Source: Homalodisca vitripennis
Taxonomy: Eukaryota; Arthropoda; Insecta; Hemiptera; Cicadellidae
Length of the DNA: 64,000 nucleotides
Direction: 5' to 3'
Assembly (NCBI RefSeq): GCF_021130785.1
Contig: NC_060214.1
Span: 45,119,001-45,183,000 of the forward strand
Made by a program: the position numbers and the translations under genes. Within the stretch, counting starts at the first letter, position 1. Each line of letters opens with the position of its first letter. This document shows positions 1 to 10,955 of the stretch, in pieces. The notes below the pieces were generated by a model. That model did not search any database, was not told the DNA's origin, and was given only the letters and a program-made list of their open reading frames with translations.

Positions 1-83
1 AGTTTATGAACAGTGCATATTCAAATAAAGTGCATAAAATAAACAGTTACCTTTGTTTTCATGAGAGGTACCTAACCGTAGAC

Positions 84-778
84 TGCTGTTGTTGAGGGCC
101 AGGTTGTGATCAGGAAGTGTGGAAATAGGCTGCTGTCTTGTAGGCAGGCGTGAAGACGGGAAGATGTCCTTCACGGATTCACTCACGCACAATACGACCG
201 CAAACGAATAGTTCATAACACTGTGGCCAGTCCTGTAGAGCACGGTAGACGCGGGTGTCCGGGAGCAGAGACGTTCTGGTAGAGATTGCCAATCCAGAGC
301 ACTGACTTTAATGTTAATGTAAATGTACAACAAATAGAGATAAACTAATATTTAAATGAGAGAGTAACACATGGGGAGAGAGTAAGTATGGTAAGCAGTG
401 GCTAGAGTGTACACAAGTGTCCCAGGCGGGACCGAGAGTATAATGAGCAAGCGTGCCTACGCTTGCAAGGGTGGGCAATTGATAAGTCAACAGTTGTGAT
501 TGGTTGGTGAGTGTACAGTAAACAGCTGATTAGTGAAACAATGGTTCATTGGTCTGTCGCTGTACGTGAATATTTTAATCCAGTAAGGAATGGTATTGTA
601 GGCACTAGACCGCAGAAAGAGATATAGAATTAATGCAGTATATACAGTTTAGTAAAATAAAGGCAAATATAGAGTATAAAACTGCCCAAAAAAATATATA
701 CATAATTATTGTTCAATAAAAGTAGCCTTTTCGTATTAGGCAATAAAAACAAGTTATTTAATGCAATAATCCTTAACA
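84..778 (-). repeat. BEL 3' LTR
   Basis: Direct repeat of 8292-8991, about 695 bp. On the element's sense (minus) strand it starts TGTTAAGG at 778 and ends ...CAACAACAGCA near 84. The start is fixed because the match to the other LTR stops at 'ttaaca' and the next bases on the sense side form the purine-rich GGCGGCCAGTA tract at 779-789. The outer end is where homology with the second LTR is lost. It should carry the polyadenylation signals of the element. Confidence 0.9.
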
Positions 779-789
779 TACTGGCCGCC
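779..789 (-). other. Polypurine tract region next to the 3' LTR
   Basis: The minus strand reads GGCGGCCAGTA immediately before the TGTTAAGG start of the LTR. This is the position where an LTR element primes plus-strand DNA synthesis, and a GGCGGCCAGTATGTTAAG-type junction is usual for insect BEL elements. The tract is separated from the end of pol (about 2276) by the nested transposon. Confidence 0.6.
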
Positions 790-2268
790 TTGAGGGGCGT
801 CCGGGGGCCATATGCTGCGCATGTTAAATTAGTCATTTTAAGGTACACATATCTCTAAAACCTTACGACGTAACTTACTAAATTTTTTTCTTTTGTTATG
901 TATGTCTTTAGTAGAGTATTTATGGCAACAGGAATTTCTAAAATAACTTTATTTAGGTATTTTTAACAAATGTTTCTAAAATTTACTTTTTTTATTCGAA
1001 AATTTTGACTTTGCAACCATGTAGAATTGGTTTTAGGTTTTAAAACCAAATTTCCTGTGCTGTAAATAAAAAACATGAAATTTTGAGCAAAAACAAAACA
1101 AAAACTATACTAATACCTCGAGTAGTTTGGAAGATATGGGTACCGAAGTGTAAAAAGCCAGTTTTTCGGGAATTCCATTTTTTCTAGGCTATAACCTAAA
1201 CAATAGTGACTCATGTATCTCAGTGCATTCCTGCTGCATAGGCTGGGTTATCTGGATCCTCCTGCTGCTCATATATATCCTACACACGTCTTTTAGCTGC
1301 CTCACGCTTCTGGCGACACTTCTTTTCAATATGTTCTATCGCCTTTTGTGCCTTCCTTATGCGCAATCCTGTCCGAATCGCTTCATAACCTCAACACAGT
1401 TTTTGTCTGGCATTATACCTACTTTTCTTGAGTACTTCACATTTAACAATGTATCCTTTGTTGAACAGGCAATGGCTTCATAAACACCAAAACCCAAGGG
1501 TCTTTTTTCGTAACTAAAAAGTCGATTTTGGAATACGCGACCACACTACACTATTTAGCGACTCGCTCGGATTTTGGGTCTGTCCATGAAGACATTTCGC
1601 CAGCAGCGTCGGGTTTAGCTAAGTCCTTGAAAATTTGTTTACCTGTTCCATTACTACAGGGCAATGTGGAAGGTGTTCATTGTGGTCATAGGCTTCTTTC
1701 TTCTGGATAGCTTGTTGGTATTTCGGACACAAACTGCGCTGGTTCTTCATTTGTTGAAATGAGATGGAAATACTCCGCCCAAAACTGCCCTCTTCATATT
1801 TTCCAGACTGTCAACATTTCTTCTAATGGCCAGCCCATAGTATAATTAAATTTCATTTATAGCTCGAGAGTCAACCTACCTTTCCCCCCAATAGTTTTTT
1901 ATCATCAGGAAGTGTAAACAACACAATTCACAAAGCAAATAACACAGAAACTTTGGTTGTAACAGATGACAACAAATGAGAAAGAACCATATGACAGTAA
2001 AGAACAAACAGTGTTACCAACACAACAAGTTTGTGTAGCTTATATTATTACAACTGTAGTATGTATAAACATATGTCCCTCGCCCTGACGCCGCTGCCAG
2101 CGAAAAACACAGTGCAGACCATTACAAATAAATTTAATTACATAAGGTTGCACTCGTCCAAATTGTATGTATGATATGTCAAATTACTCGTAAGATTCCA
2201 AAGAATACAAAAATGTCAAAAAATAAAAATTGAAATTTTGACCCAAAATGGACCCCGGACGCCCCTTG
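790..2268 (-). mobile_element. Nested Mutator-like DNA transposon relic with GGGGCGTCCGGGG terminal inverted repeats
   Basis: The ends are inverted copies: 'ggggcgtccggggg' at 796-809 and 'ccccggacgcccctt' near 2251-2265, with further matching bases (CCAT / ATGG) just inside. Between them, on the minus strand, lie pieces of the C-terminal part of a Mutator-like transposase (see 1220-1850). The element sits exactly between the BEL polypurine tract and the BEL pol end, so it entered after the BEL insertion. The middle and N-terminal parts of the transposase are missing, so this is an internally deleted, non-autonomous copy. I could not identify a clean target-site duplication; the flanks share at most 2-3 bases. 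Confidence 0.75.
1220..1850 (-). pseudogene. Mutator-like transposase, C-terminal fragment
   Basis: Read on the minus strand and switching frames, the region gives in order: YGLAIRRNVDSLENMKRAV (about 1770-1830), CLHGQTQNPSESLN then WSRIPKS (about 1530-1610), LGFGVYEAIA (about 1460-1500), and a basic tail with IRKAQKAIEHIEKKC and YAAG (about 1225-1370). This string of motifs is typical of the C-terminal half of the large Mutator-like transposase family common in insects and cnidarians. At least three frameshifts and several stops separate the pieces. The plus-strand frames here are shadows. Family assignment rests on remembered motifs; a profile search would settle it. Confidence 0.75.
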
Positions 2269-2275
2269 AATCACC

Positions 2276-2718
2276 TTGGGATTAAATGAGAGAAAGAGCA
2301 ACATAGGCTCAAATTACAAAGGTTATAGGCGGTGGGTAGAGAGACAATTAATTAATTGTAGAGGTGAGGTAAGAGAAAACACCTTCACTGCTGGACGAGT
2401 GAGAGTTCCACTTGAGGTCTTGAGATGTACCACTCGAACTGTACTATCTTGTCCTGGAGTGACATCAGTGACCCCGTGCAAGGGGCCAAGAGAGAGCCGG
2501 AGTAACCTGATGCACCAGGACGAGGTCTCCAGGTTAGAGGTTGCGGGGAAGGAGTGCTCCACTTTGAGGCGCTGCTGAAGAGTCTGGAGATATTCTCGCT
2601 GCCAACGCTTCCAGATACGTTGGTGCAGCGCTTGAACCAGCTGCCATTGAGAAAGGCGGTTCGTGGGTACGTCCAGCAAGTTCTCTTCAGGCACGGAAAC
2701 CAGAGGAGAACCGATCAA
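2276..2718 (-). pseudogene. BEL integrase C-terminal region
   Basis: The minus-strand frame contains 'NLLDVPTNRLSQWQLVQ' and 'WKRWQREYLQTLQQR', the conserved post-integrase segment of BEL/Pao pol, followed by 'VTDVTPGQDSTVRVVHLKT', the small C-terminal DNA-binding domain. The end of the frame lies just inside the nested transposon's right terminus. The segment between these motifs reads in a shifted frame, so at least one indel is present. It is the last coding part of the element before the 3' LTR. Confidence 0.88.
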
Positions 2719-2799
2719 GAAGTGTCCAGCGCGTCAGTGGGAGAAGATCGCTGGGATCAATGGAGAGAGCGGTGAGCGGGCGGGAGTTTGAGCATCGCT

Positions 2800-3330
2800 T
2801 CAACCTGACTTGTGAGCGTCATGGAATTGAGACAAAGTTAGTATGTGAAGTCCCATGACACGTTTTAAATGGTGTTTTAGCACTCTTGATGGCACTTTCC
2901 CAAATTCCACCTTGATGGGATGCAGCAGGAGGGTTGAAGTGGAATCGCATTGAACGGTCAGCAGCAAAGTCTTGGACTTTGCGCTGGTCAGCACGTGAGG
3001 ATTTTGTGTAGGGCATTTTTAGCACCTACGAAGTTTATGCCATAGTCACTATAAAGGTCTGTGCACAGGCCACTACGAGAAACGAAGCGAGTGAGAGCAC
3101 CAAGGAAAGCTTCGGTGGACAGGTCCGTCACCACCTCAATGTGAATGGCCTTCGTTACCATACAAACAAAAATAACAAATATAGGCCTTAATAATGCGGA
3201 CAGAGCGTAAATTATGGACCTTGAGCGTAAAGGGCCACCCATAGTCCATGCTGTGGAGATAAAAGCTCGGGCTGGAGTAATGCGATCTTTGGGGAGGTCG
3301 CCCATGAGAGGTGCATTATTTTTAGGCCGA
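2800..3330 (-). pseudogene. BEL integrase catalytic core, frameshifted
   Basis: The core (DDE) of the integrase that inserts the cDNA into host DNA. Pieces seen: 'MDYGWPF' around the first acid at about 3235-3255 in one frame; 'MVTKAIHIEVVTDLSTEAF' and 'LYSDYGINFVGA' with the second acid (about 3040-3165) in another; and 'GGIWESAIKSAK' with the third acid, the glutamate (about 2870-2915). All three catalytic acids are still recognisable, but in different frames, so the domain is inactive as it stands. The position of usual 'SDNGTNFVGA' reads SDYGINFVGA. Confidence 0.88.
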
Positions 3331-3339
3331 TTCTTAAAA

Positions 3340-3780
3340 CATGTGAGGCATCTAAAAATGCGAGATCTTCAGCACGCTGCATGCAGAGAGGATCCAGACT
3401 TGCTGGGGGAGCAGAGAGAGAGTAAGCTGCGCGCCAGCGTGGAGATGTTTGGACATGGACATGGTCAATGAGGAGGTCCATGACAAGGTGCTTCTTGGGC
3501 AGGATGCACGGGTGAGACATGTTCGGCGGGAGGTCAGCGTGGCGCAGTCTGCCGCCGACGCGTAGAAGTCCCCCAGTAGAGCCAGATCTTCAGTGAAAGC
3601 TTCCTCTTGCACGGTCTTGAAAATTCGCAGCTGGGCGGAGTCCCGTTCTGTCTTGGAGAGAGGTCCGAAGTGGCGGTTTGGTGAACGACAGTTGTGGATA
3701 AAAGGCAAGACGTAGGCTATCACGTTCAACAATTTCCACCAGGAAGAGTACTGGATAAGGAGGTCCCACGTAGGCGGTGC
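3340..3780 (-). pseudogene. BEL integrase zinc-binding (HHCC-type) region
   Basis: The minus strand gives 'SHPCILPKKHLVMDLLIDH' then 'VHVQTS' (about 3450-3520). This is the usual integrase zinc-binding stretch with its HP-x-LPk-H-x-vt-LLI-x-H pattern. Upstream, 'NCRSPNRHFGPLSKTERDSA' (about 3640-3700) matches the linker between RNase H and integrase. Frames change several times, and long frames on the other strand across this stretch are shadows. Confidence 0.75.
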
Positions 3781-3789
3781 TGTGGCCAA

Positions 3790-4270
3790 GGCAATGACAG
3801 GAGTGGAATGCTTCAGCTCCCCTAGCTCCTCCAGAGAGGACCGAGTCCAGGCTGGAATCAGTATCTGGCCAGACCGAGGAGGGGAGACGCAACCAGTCGG
3901 GTCCATGCCACTGAAAGGGGATGATCCACCAATTGAGAGGGAAGGATCCCACGGGAGGCGCAGTCAGCAGGATTGGAAGCACTGGGTATGTAGCGCCAGC
4001 AATCCACAGCCAAAAGCTCTTGAGTTTGCGCCACACGATTAGCCACATAGGTTTTGAGGCGATAAGAAGGTGTTTTGATCCACGCGAGGGTGACAGTAGT
4101 CGCACCAGCAAACAATAGAACCAAACGTGCGGGTGGGGAGCTAATTGAGTAACACAATATTTCACAAGTTGGGCCAGGAGATGAGCTGCGCATAGCTCCA
4201 GTCGGGGCAGCGTCACTCTTTTGAGAGGAGCGACGCGAGAGTTTTAGCCATAACTTGGGCTTACGTGCAA
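3790..4270 (-). pseudogene. BEL RNase H region
   Basis: The frames contain 'VTLPRLELCAAHLLAQLV' (about 4145-4215), the conserved PRLEL-AA segment at the RNase H start. They also contain 'TVTLAWIKTPSYRLKTYVA' (about 4045-4110) and 'YIPSASNPADCASRGI' (about 3960-4005), the standard BEL string ending in NPADxxSRG. RNase H removes the RNA template during reverse transcription. The pieces sit in two frames, and the usual D of 'DSTVTL' lies in 'AGATTVTL', so that acid has been replaced. Confidence 0.85.
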
Positions 4271-4274
4271 CGTG

Positions 4275-5145
4275 TCATTGGAGGTTAGAGCGGATGTAGA
4301 CTACAGCAGCATAGCCTAGTTCTGGAGGCGTAAGTTCAAATAAAAAGGCGTGCCATTTTTGGTATATTTCTGGAGGGAGCGGATCATCCCAATCTATGCC
4401 AGAAATCCATACGAGTTGCATGATATTTTTGCGAGCATTATAAAAGGCGCCAAAAAACAGAGGGGTCATAGACTTGAGAAATGAGACTTAAAACTTTACG
4501 CTTAGTGGGGTTTTCAAAAGAAAAATTAAAATTAAACGTAAACGTGTTAGTCAGAGGGGTCCCTTTAAGGCCCAAAATAGAGAAATGAGGCTCCTGAGAG
4601 GGTTGCAGAAAAACTGGGATTTTCCGATGATCTTCAGGAAGGTGTTGCAGAAGTCTCGGAGAGTTCGAGACCCACTTCCAGAGCTCAAAGCCACCGAGCC
4701 GAAGGAGTTTGATGAGTTGATCTTGAAGTTCAGCGGCGAGTTCTTCAGTCTCAGCTTCTCCGCAGATCAGGTCGTCGACGTAGCTCTGGTGTTTGAGAAT
4801 CTCAGCAGCATGGGGGTAGCGGTGACCTTCGTCTTCTGCCAATTGATGTAGCGTTTTGATGGCCAAGTAGGGTGAACAGTTCAGGCCATAGGTAACTGTC
4901 GTGAGCTTGAACGTGGACATCAAATCGGTTGGGGGTGATCACGCCATAAGATCAGTTGAAAAATGTTGATCGTCAGGATGCACCTTAATTTGGCGGTACA
5001 TCTTTCTGATGTCACAAAGAGAACACTACGTTCTGAAGGCGGAAGCGCAGAAGAATGTCACAAATATTATTTTGCGGTTTAGGTCCGGTCAACAGAGTGT
5101 CGTTGATAGAGAGTCCGGAACTGGTTTTGGCACTGGCGTCAAAAA
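4275..5145 (-). pseudogene. BEL reverse transcriptase
   Basis: RNA-dependent DNA polymerase domain. Motifs on the minus strand in order: '[19 protein letters not shown]' (about 5085-5145), 'DIRKMYRQIKVHPDDQ' carrying the motif A aspartate (about 4965-5015), 'TYGLNCSPYLAIKTLHQLA' (about 4835-4890), and the catalytic YVDD box at 4771-4782. These are followed by 'RKVLSLISQVYDP' (about 4455-4510) and the connection segment 'GIDWDDPLPPEIYQKWHAFL'. Frameshifts lie between motif A and the YVDD segment and near 4460, so the domain is broken although both catalytic acidic motifs survive. Confidence 0.92.
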
Positions 5146-6035
5146 CGACGCGTAGTTTTGGTGGTGCTACTTTGTGCCTTAAAAACACCGTGGTGTGGCA
5201 GAAAGTAGTGGGGAGTGCTTAAGTCAGGAGTAGGGCAGCCCTGCATATGGCCTAGAGAGAGATAGTCATGTATAAAATCAGAATATAAATTATAATACTC
5301 CCACATTAGTGGTAGCGTGGAGCTTGCGCTCGAGTGAATAGGGTCTACTTTCAGCATGAACTTTGGAACTTCCCAGATGAGTACTGGTGTTCTTGAAAGG
5401 AGGCGGACCATATATTGACCCTCACGGTCCATGGAGTGCGCGGTTAGAAAAATATTCATCGCATTGAGTTTCTTCTGCAGACCTTTTACTGGGAGCAGGG
5501 CAGTCCTCTTGTATCCAGAAACGCTGCAGAGAGGCGTGGAGGTCCACCTCTCAGCAGTCGAGAGAAGAGAGACAGCCATAGTAGAGACAGACTGCGTCAG
5601 TGGTGTGCAGGGAGCCGTCCCCATCAGCACGAAACCTAAACAGGTGCCCAGGGCGTAAGGTAAATTGAGACCAAGAGAGTAGGTCTCGTGAGTAAGAATA
5701 TGTGGAAATAGCGCTCGACCAATAAGCACGTCAATGCCACCAGGGAGGTGGAAGGTTGGATCAGCCAGTATAATATTTTTAACATTATTCATGACCTCGT
5801 GAGATTTTTGCACTCGTGGGAGGTCTACAGTGATTTGTGGCAATATGTGGAACGATTGCGGGCGGCAACTGGGTGGCCAGCAAGAGTTTTCACGCCCAGA
5901 GTTAAAAATCCGCGTGTGTGAGCAGAGGTTTGAGAAAGGCCGGCGACATTATAGTGGCCGGACGGCGCTGTGTACCAACAGTTGGAAGGCTTTCTCGCTA
6001 ATAAAAATTTAGCATGCTTCCTGAATCAATTAAGG
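5146..6035 (-). pseudogene. BEL aspartic protease and pre-RT linker
   Basis: Retropepsin-type protease that would cleave the polyprotein. The catalytic DSG triplet (L-I-D-S-G-S) reads on the minus strand at about 6016-6033. It is followed by 'PQITVDLPRVQKS' (about 5810-5845), 'ILADPTFHLPGGIDVLIG' (about 5725-5790) and 'LGFVLMGTA' (about 5620-5645), the usual BEL protease string. The downstream 'FIHDYLSLGHM' and '[10 protein letters not shown]' lead into the reverse transcriptase. The segment with DSG and the following one are in different frames. Confidence 0.85.
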
Positions 6036-6490
6036 CACGAAACACATAGCTTGTCCGTTAGAGGCGGTGAGCTTGACAAGAGAAGTACCCAGAAGAACCG
6101 TGGTACTAGGGGCGAGGTCTTGATGCAGTGTGCCATGAGCGTGTAGTGTGGTGTGTTCGGCCGTGCTAGAAGGTGAGAGCGCTGTGGTCGCAGGCGGGGG
6201 GCGGACAGCAGGTATAGGTGTTGCACTGCTCTGCGCGGGCCGGCCGCCGTCAGGGCCGTTTTCCACAACGGGACGAACGCAGTCCGACGTACTAACACTG
6301 GACCGCGTTGGCCGATCAGTGAAGTGTAGCAAGGTATGATGACGACCACGACATTTTCGGCACGTGAATTTTAGACTGACATTCACTTAATCTGTGCGTC
6401 CCCAAACAAGAAAGAACGGCGGTTGTGCTGTTTAATAATCCCGTGCCGTTCTTGAGGTGTCTTTTGGCCGAAGCTGGGACAGCCATACAT
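6036..6490 (-). pseudogene. BEL gag nucleocapsid (zinc knuckle) region
   Basis: The minus strand gives 'GCPSFGQKTPQERHGIIK' (about 6425-6480) and then the CCHC/CCHH-like knuckle 'FTCRKCRGRHHTLLHF' (about 6320-6365). This spacing of two cysteines and two histidines is the BEL gag RNA-binding motif. A serine/threonine/proline-rich spacer follows down to the protease. A stop falls between the first part and the knuckle (near 6390). Confidence 0.82.
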
Positions 6491-6879
6491 TTTATGACTG
6501 CTCTGATGGCAATAAAACATGAAGGGCCTTGTTTATAGGGCCGAGGAGGGTGGAGAGGAAGCCGCTAACAAGCTCACGTGTTTAAGAGACGATTTGGGCT
6601 TATCAAATCTGTGTTTTCACCCAAAATAAGAACTTGAAGCGTTCTTGGGGTCCACAATATTGTCATGTAGACTACTGTCCTGAATGTGGCTGCATTACTG
6701 GTTGAGAAACTCAATTATTTGTTCAACCGAGGGCAAAGTATAAAGCTCTTCCATTTTTCGAAACTGTTCTAGCGGGTGACCATCCGATTATCAATCTTGC
6801 GTAATAACAAGCTGAGAGAAGTGAGATGTTACTAGTGAATGTCATTGTTTAATGCTTTAAGTGATTGCGTATGTTCGTG

Positions 6880-7110
6880 AAAAAGATTAAGGAAAAGCAC
6901 GGATATTCTTCACAGATGTGCTGGAGATGACAGGAAGGTCTAGTATTTGATTTAAATGTAGTGTGAGTAGACGCCTAGTATTATGGTAGCGATCCTTCAG
7001 CAGCTGATAAGCGATTGCATAATTTTGCTCAGTTATATTTAGCGACTTTATCAGAGAGAGTGGTTCGCCTGAAAGCACGCTCAAGAGATATTGAAATTTC
7101 ATTCATCGCT
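6880..7110 (-). pseudogene. BEL gag central domain (DUF1759-like)
   Basis: Minus-strand frame of 71 codons with 'KFQYLLSVLSGEPLSLIKSL' and 'YAIAYQLLKDRYHNTR'. This is the conserved 'K-x-YL-x-L-x-G-A' and 'W-x-L-L-x-RY' pattern of the gag-like domain upstream of BEL/Pao pol. Frame breaks occur on both sides, toward the N-terminal gag piece at 7192-7566 and toward the zinc knuckle. Confidence 0.82.
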
Positions 7111-7191
7111 TAAGTGCGCATTGTTGTGTACGGCTTGTTCATAAACGTTGATGAACGTACAGAAGTCCAAGGCAGCTCCGTCAACAGTTTT

Positions 7192-7566
7192 TTAATTCCA
7201 ATTTCGGTAGCCGGACGTTGACTTGAGGGGATGCAGGGCGGAAATAATTTCGCTTTTATTAGCTTTAGCTTGTCTCTTGGTCTCAATCATAAGCACGTTA
7301 GCAGAAACGTAATCAACTAACTCGTCCACGCTCGCTAATGCGGAATAGTTAGGTGTATAGTCGGCATCTACTTTTAATTCCAACTCGTGGCACAAGTCTA
7401 ATATGCTGAAAAATTCCTGTCTAAGTCTCTGAATAGATTTAGCTCTGACAAGCAACTGCTGAAGTATATTTGGAACGGAAGTCTTCTTAGTTAAATCATA
7501 GATACTTTTTATCTGAGAAAAGAGGTGTTCTCGCTTTGCATTGGCCACTTTAAGAGACATCGCCAT
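7192..7566 (-). pseudogene. BEL gag N-terminal fragment
   Basis: The longest clean frame at the 5' end of the element's coding region, 124 codons. The ATG at 7564-7566 is the first in the transcript direction that leads into a long frame. The product is helical and rich in K, L and E, as is usual for BEL gag N-termini, with the pattern 'LVRAKSIQRLRQEFFSILDL'. It ends in a stop before the DUF1759-like segment, so gag is truncated. Confidence 0.75.
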
Positions 7567-8291
7567 GTTTAAAGTGTTTGTAGAAAATTAATCAAGTTGA
7601 GTAAAACTTCAAAGGTGAAAAGTAAACAAAATATTGTCCTCTTGAATTGAGACAGTGATAAAAATAGAAACTAAATTATTTTCCTCTGAAGTATTTTCCC
7701 CAAGAAATAAGAAGTATATAAACAATATAATACAGTGAAAAACAATTTAAAAATATAGTTTAGTTTTTTGAGGTAAAAACTCAATAATAATGCAATAAGT
7801 AGAGTAGGCTCGTATAGGCCTATAGTATAGTTTTGTTTTCAGAAAATAAAATAAACTGTTATTATGGCAAAACGTAAACAAAGCAAGTTGTTGTTATTAA
7901 ATAATAAACAACACATTAAGGTTACTGTTGAGCTAAATTCAGCTATAATGTAGCAGAGGCTCTGGAAACATTTATGAGCACGTATTACATGTAAACTGTC
8001 AGTGGTAAAGTATGCTAGTGTTGTGACAGTAACCATAAACCATGCATACATATGCGTGAGCAATGTTCAAATAGAAATTATAATAAACAATTGTGAGCAG
8101 TAAGTAGCTTTTTTTAAAGCTGAGACTAGAATATAGTGTTGACAAAATGAACATTTAATTTTACAATAAGAGTCCTGCTCAAGGTAAAGTGTCAATAACC
8201 AAGATTGTTTATATTTAACCTGCTTAGAATAATGCGTATTACAAGTAGGGCTGATAACCACCAAGTATTGAGAAGCGGTAAACCATTAAAC
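7567..8291 (-). other. BEL 5' leader between gag start and 5' LTR
   Basis: About 725 bp of AT-rich sequence with no coding frame of note, between the gag ATG and the 5' LTR. It should hold the primer-binding site just inside the LTR (low-coordinate side of 8292). On the sense strand the bases after the LTR read GTTTAATGGTTTACCG. The TGG triplet there is suggestive of a tRNA 3'-CCA complement, but I could not assign a tRNA. Confidence 0.5.
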
Positions 8292-8991
8292 TGCTGTTGT
8301 TGAGGGCCAGGTTGTGATCAGTAAGTGTGGAAATAGGTGCTGTCTTGTAGGCAGGCGTGAAGACGGAAGATGTCCTTCACGGATTCACTCACGCACAATA
8401 CGACCAGCAAACGAATAATTCATAACACTTGTGGCCAGTCCTGTAGAGCACGGTAGATGCGGGTGTCCGGGAGCAGAGACGTTCTGTAGAGATTGCCAAT
8501 CCAGAGCACTGACTTTAATGTTAATGTAAATGTACAACAAATAGAGATAAACCTAATATTTAAAATGAGAGAGTAACACATGGGGGAGAGAGTAAGTATG
8601 GTAAGCAGTGGCTAGAGTGTACACAAGTGCCCCAGGCGGGGACCGAGAGTATAATGAGCAAGCGTGCCTACGCTTGCAAGGTGGGCAATTGATAAGTCAA
8701 CAGTTGTGATTGGTTGGTGAGTGTACAGTAAACAGCTGATTAGTGAAACAATGGTTTCATTGGTCTGTCGCTGTATACGTGAAATATTTTAATCAGTAAG
8801 GAATGGTATTGTAGGCACTAGGCCACAGAAAGAGATATAGAATTAATGCAGTATATACAGTTTAGTAAAATAAAGGCAAATATAGAGTATAAATTGCCCA
8901 AAAAAATATATACATAATTATTGTTAAATAAAAGTAGCCTTTTTGTATTAGGCAATAAAAAACAAGTTATTTAATGCAACAATACTTAACA
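8292..8991 (-). repeat. BEL 5' LTR
   Basis: Direct repeat of 84-778, 700 bp, starting TGTTAAGT on the minus strand at 8991. It would carry the element's promoter. Compared with the 3' LTR it shows scattered single-base indels and substitutions, for example near 8318, 8337, 8366 and 8406. The first base outside the element is 'c' of 'caattcata'. Confidence 0.9.
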
Positions 8992-10954
8992 CAATTCATA
9001 AATAAACAATGTGCACTAACACAAAATGTAAAATAACCCAAACTAGGTAACTTAGATTACTGTATTATTCACTGCCAACACAACTGACAATAAGCAGAAG
9101 CATAACCACAAAAGTAAACACAAGTTAGTAAACAGACAATGTTGCCAGCTGTATAAAGCATAAACATATTCTGCAGGGACTTTGTTATTATAAGAAGTTC
9201 CTGTGACAAAAAGTCGTAAGAGCTGGAAAAATCTACGCTGAGATATCGTGCAGTACTTGTTTTAAAATATTTTTAAGTTGGGTTATAAATTTATTAGTAC
9301 CATGTGTTATACACAATTGGATTTAAAAGCTTTCAAAGACTAATAATCAACAAAAAAACTAAAATCAAAAAAATTTAATAAATTCGAGTTAGAATGCCCT
9401 TAAATTAAATATAAGTATAAAGTTTAAACTATGTACAAATTGTATCTTATGATCTGCTTTACAGAAAAGAATGTTTCAAGTTTTAAGTAGCAGTAATATA
9501 AAATGGTTAATCTTTAATAATACTAAACTGGATATATAATTAAAAAATAATACTTTTATAAAAGTAAATTTTATTTTAGATAAGCATTGTTATGCCAAGT
9601 TTATTTAGCAACGACAAATAGTAAATGAGCTGTCAAGGCTTTAATGAGTACCATTCCTCACTAAAACACAAAAATTGAGTTGTTAATGGTGTTTAACTGG
9701 TTATCAATAATTAATTGATTGCATCATTTAGCAGCTGCATTGACCTTCTCATTGATGTCAACTCGTACATTATTAAATGTTTTAAGTGCATTGATGTTTG
9801 GGCCAAAATAATGTTTAAACTTTGTTTTATAATGTCACTATATTGTTATCAGCCCTGTTATTATATATGGTCACTTTATACAATTTTATTATTGTATATT
9901 TTTCTCCGTAGTCAAGGCTTTTATTAATCAACTGCAATTTGAATAATGCAATTTTACCTGCTTTAAAAATTTGAAGTAACAAACATACTAAAACATTGTG
10001 TAAACCAACTTAGTCCATTTATAAAAAGTAAATCTTTAGTATACAGACAACTGAAAAAAGTTACATTCGGAAAAAAACAGCATGTAATGCAACCAAACTA
10101 TTGATGTCATAGTAAATTATCAAAGTTAAACCACTGAGCTATTAATCTCATCTGCTAAATTTTACAATAAGTTGATTAGTAGTATATAGTATAGTATGAG
10201 TGGTTAAAGTATATTAATTATTCAATCAGTGTTAGTAGAAATACTTACTTTATTTTAAATTCGTTCTGTAAGTAGGCTTCCTTAATTCACAAATATACTG
10301 GTGGTTTAGTGTAAGGTTTTAAAAACTGAATATTAAGAAAATAAAAACAATACCAGGTGTAAAATATTAGAATAATTAAAAAAAAAATTGTGTTGTTATT
10401 TGTATGTTATGATGTTTTAGAATGGTGGCTCTACTCGCTGAATAAACCACTCAATTAATACTTTTAGGGATAGCGTTTGTTTAGAATTGCCAAATTAACG
10501 GAGTAGATATGGGGACTTGCATCTCCTATCGATATAAATTGAACGCCTAAGGTACATAGGTTTATTGAAATAGTTCGAAAGTACCCAAAGTTAATGCGCC
10601 AGGCTTGAGTGGCCTCGTAATGTGAGATGAGCTTAAAGTTCTGCAAGTACATTCTTCAAACTGTTTGACGAGTTAAGTGGTTAAGACTTGACTTTTGCTC
10701 CTCGGAACTTTTCGACGAGTTGGGTTACTTTATAGAGTTTCTATAAAAAAATTATGTGGCTATATTTACCTAAAAATTCGCCAATATAAGTATATTTTAA
10801 ATAGCATATATGTTAGGACTGACATACTGACAAAACTGTGTTATTATAATTAAACTCGGGGAATTAAATAAAAGTATAGAGAACAGTAGGTAAGTAAGTA
10901 ATAAAATAGACTTAAGAACCTAATTATTTAATCACAAACCCAAACTACAATTGG

Positions 10955-10955
<1 letters not shown>
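8992..10955. other. AT-rich stretch without recognisable gene
   Basis: I see no coding frame, RNA gene or transposon end here that I can defend. A short patch of more balanced composition lies at about 10440-10740 but matches nothing I recognise. Frames of 60-70 codons (9715-9927, 10464-10652) have no family features and look like chance. Confidence 0.5.

Larger units (their letters stand above)
84..8991 (-). mobile_element. BEL/Pao LTR retrotransposon, degenerate, with a nested DNA transposon
   Basis: Paired direct LTRs (84-778 and 8292-8991) bracket a minus-strand gag-pol whose domains come in BEL/Pao order: gag, CCHC knuckle, aspartic protease, reverse transcriptase, RNase H, zinc-binding integrase, integrase core. 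Removing the ~1.48 kb nested insertion leaves about 7.4 kb, a normal BEL length. Every domain is split across frames or stopped, so the copy cannot make its own polyprotein. The LTRs differ by many small indels and substitutions, which argues against a very recent insertion. I found no matching target-site duplication next to the outer LTR ends (left flank ends in 'gtagac', right flank starts 'caatt'), so the ends may have been rearranged, or the left LTR may belong to a neighbouring copy. No envelope-like frame is visible. Confidence 0.93.

Noticed and set aside
1223..1710. Two plus-strand frames of 86 and 60 codons
   Set aside because: The opposite strand carries clear Mutator-like transposase motifs, so these are shadows.
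84..8991. BEL element as an endogenous retrovirus with envelope
   Set aside because: No frame with signal peptide, fusion peptide or transmembrane anchor lies between the end of pol and the 3' LTR; that space is filled by the nested DNA transposon.
8992..9180. Resemblance between the right flank of the BEL element and 1918-2070
   Set aside because: Only short AT-rich words such as 'acacaattca' match; no continuous alignment could be followed.
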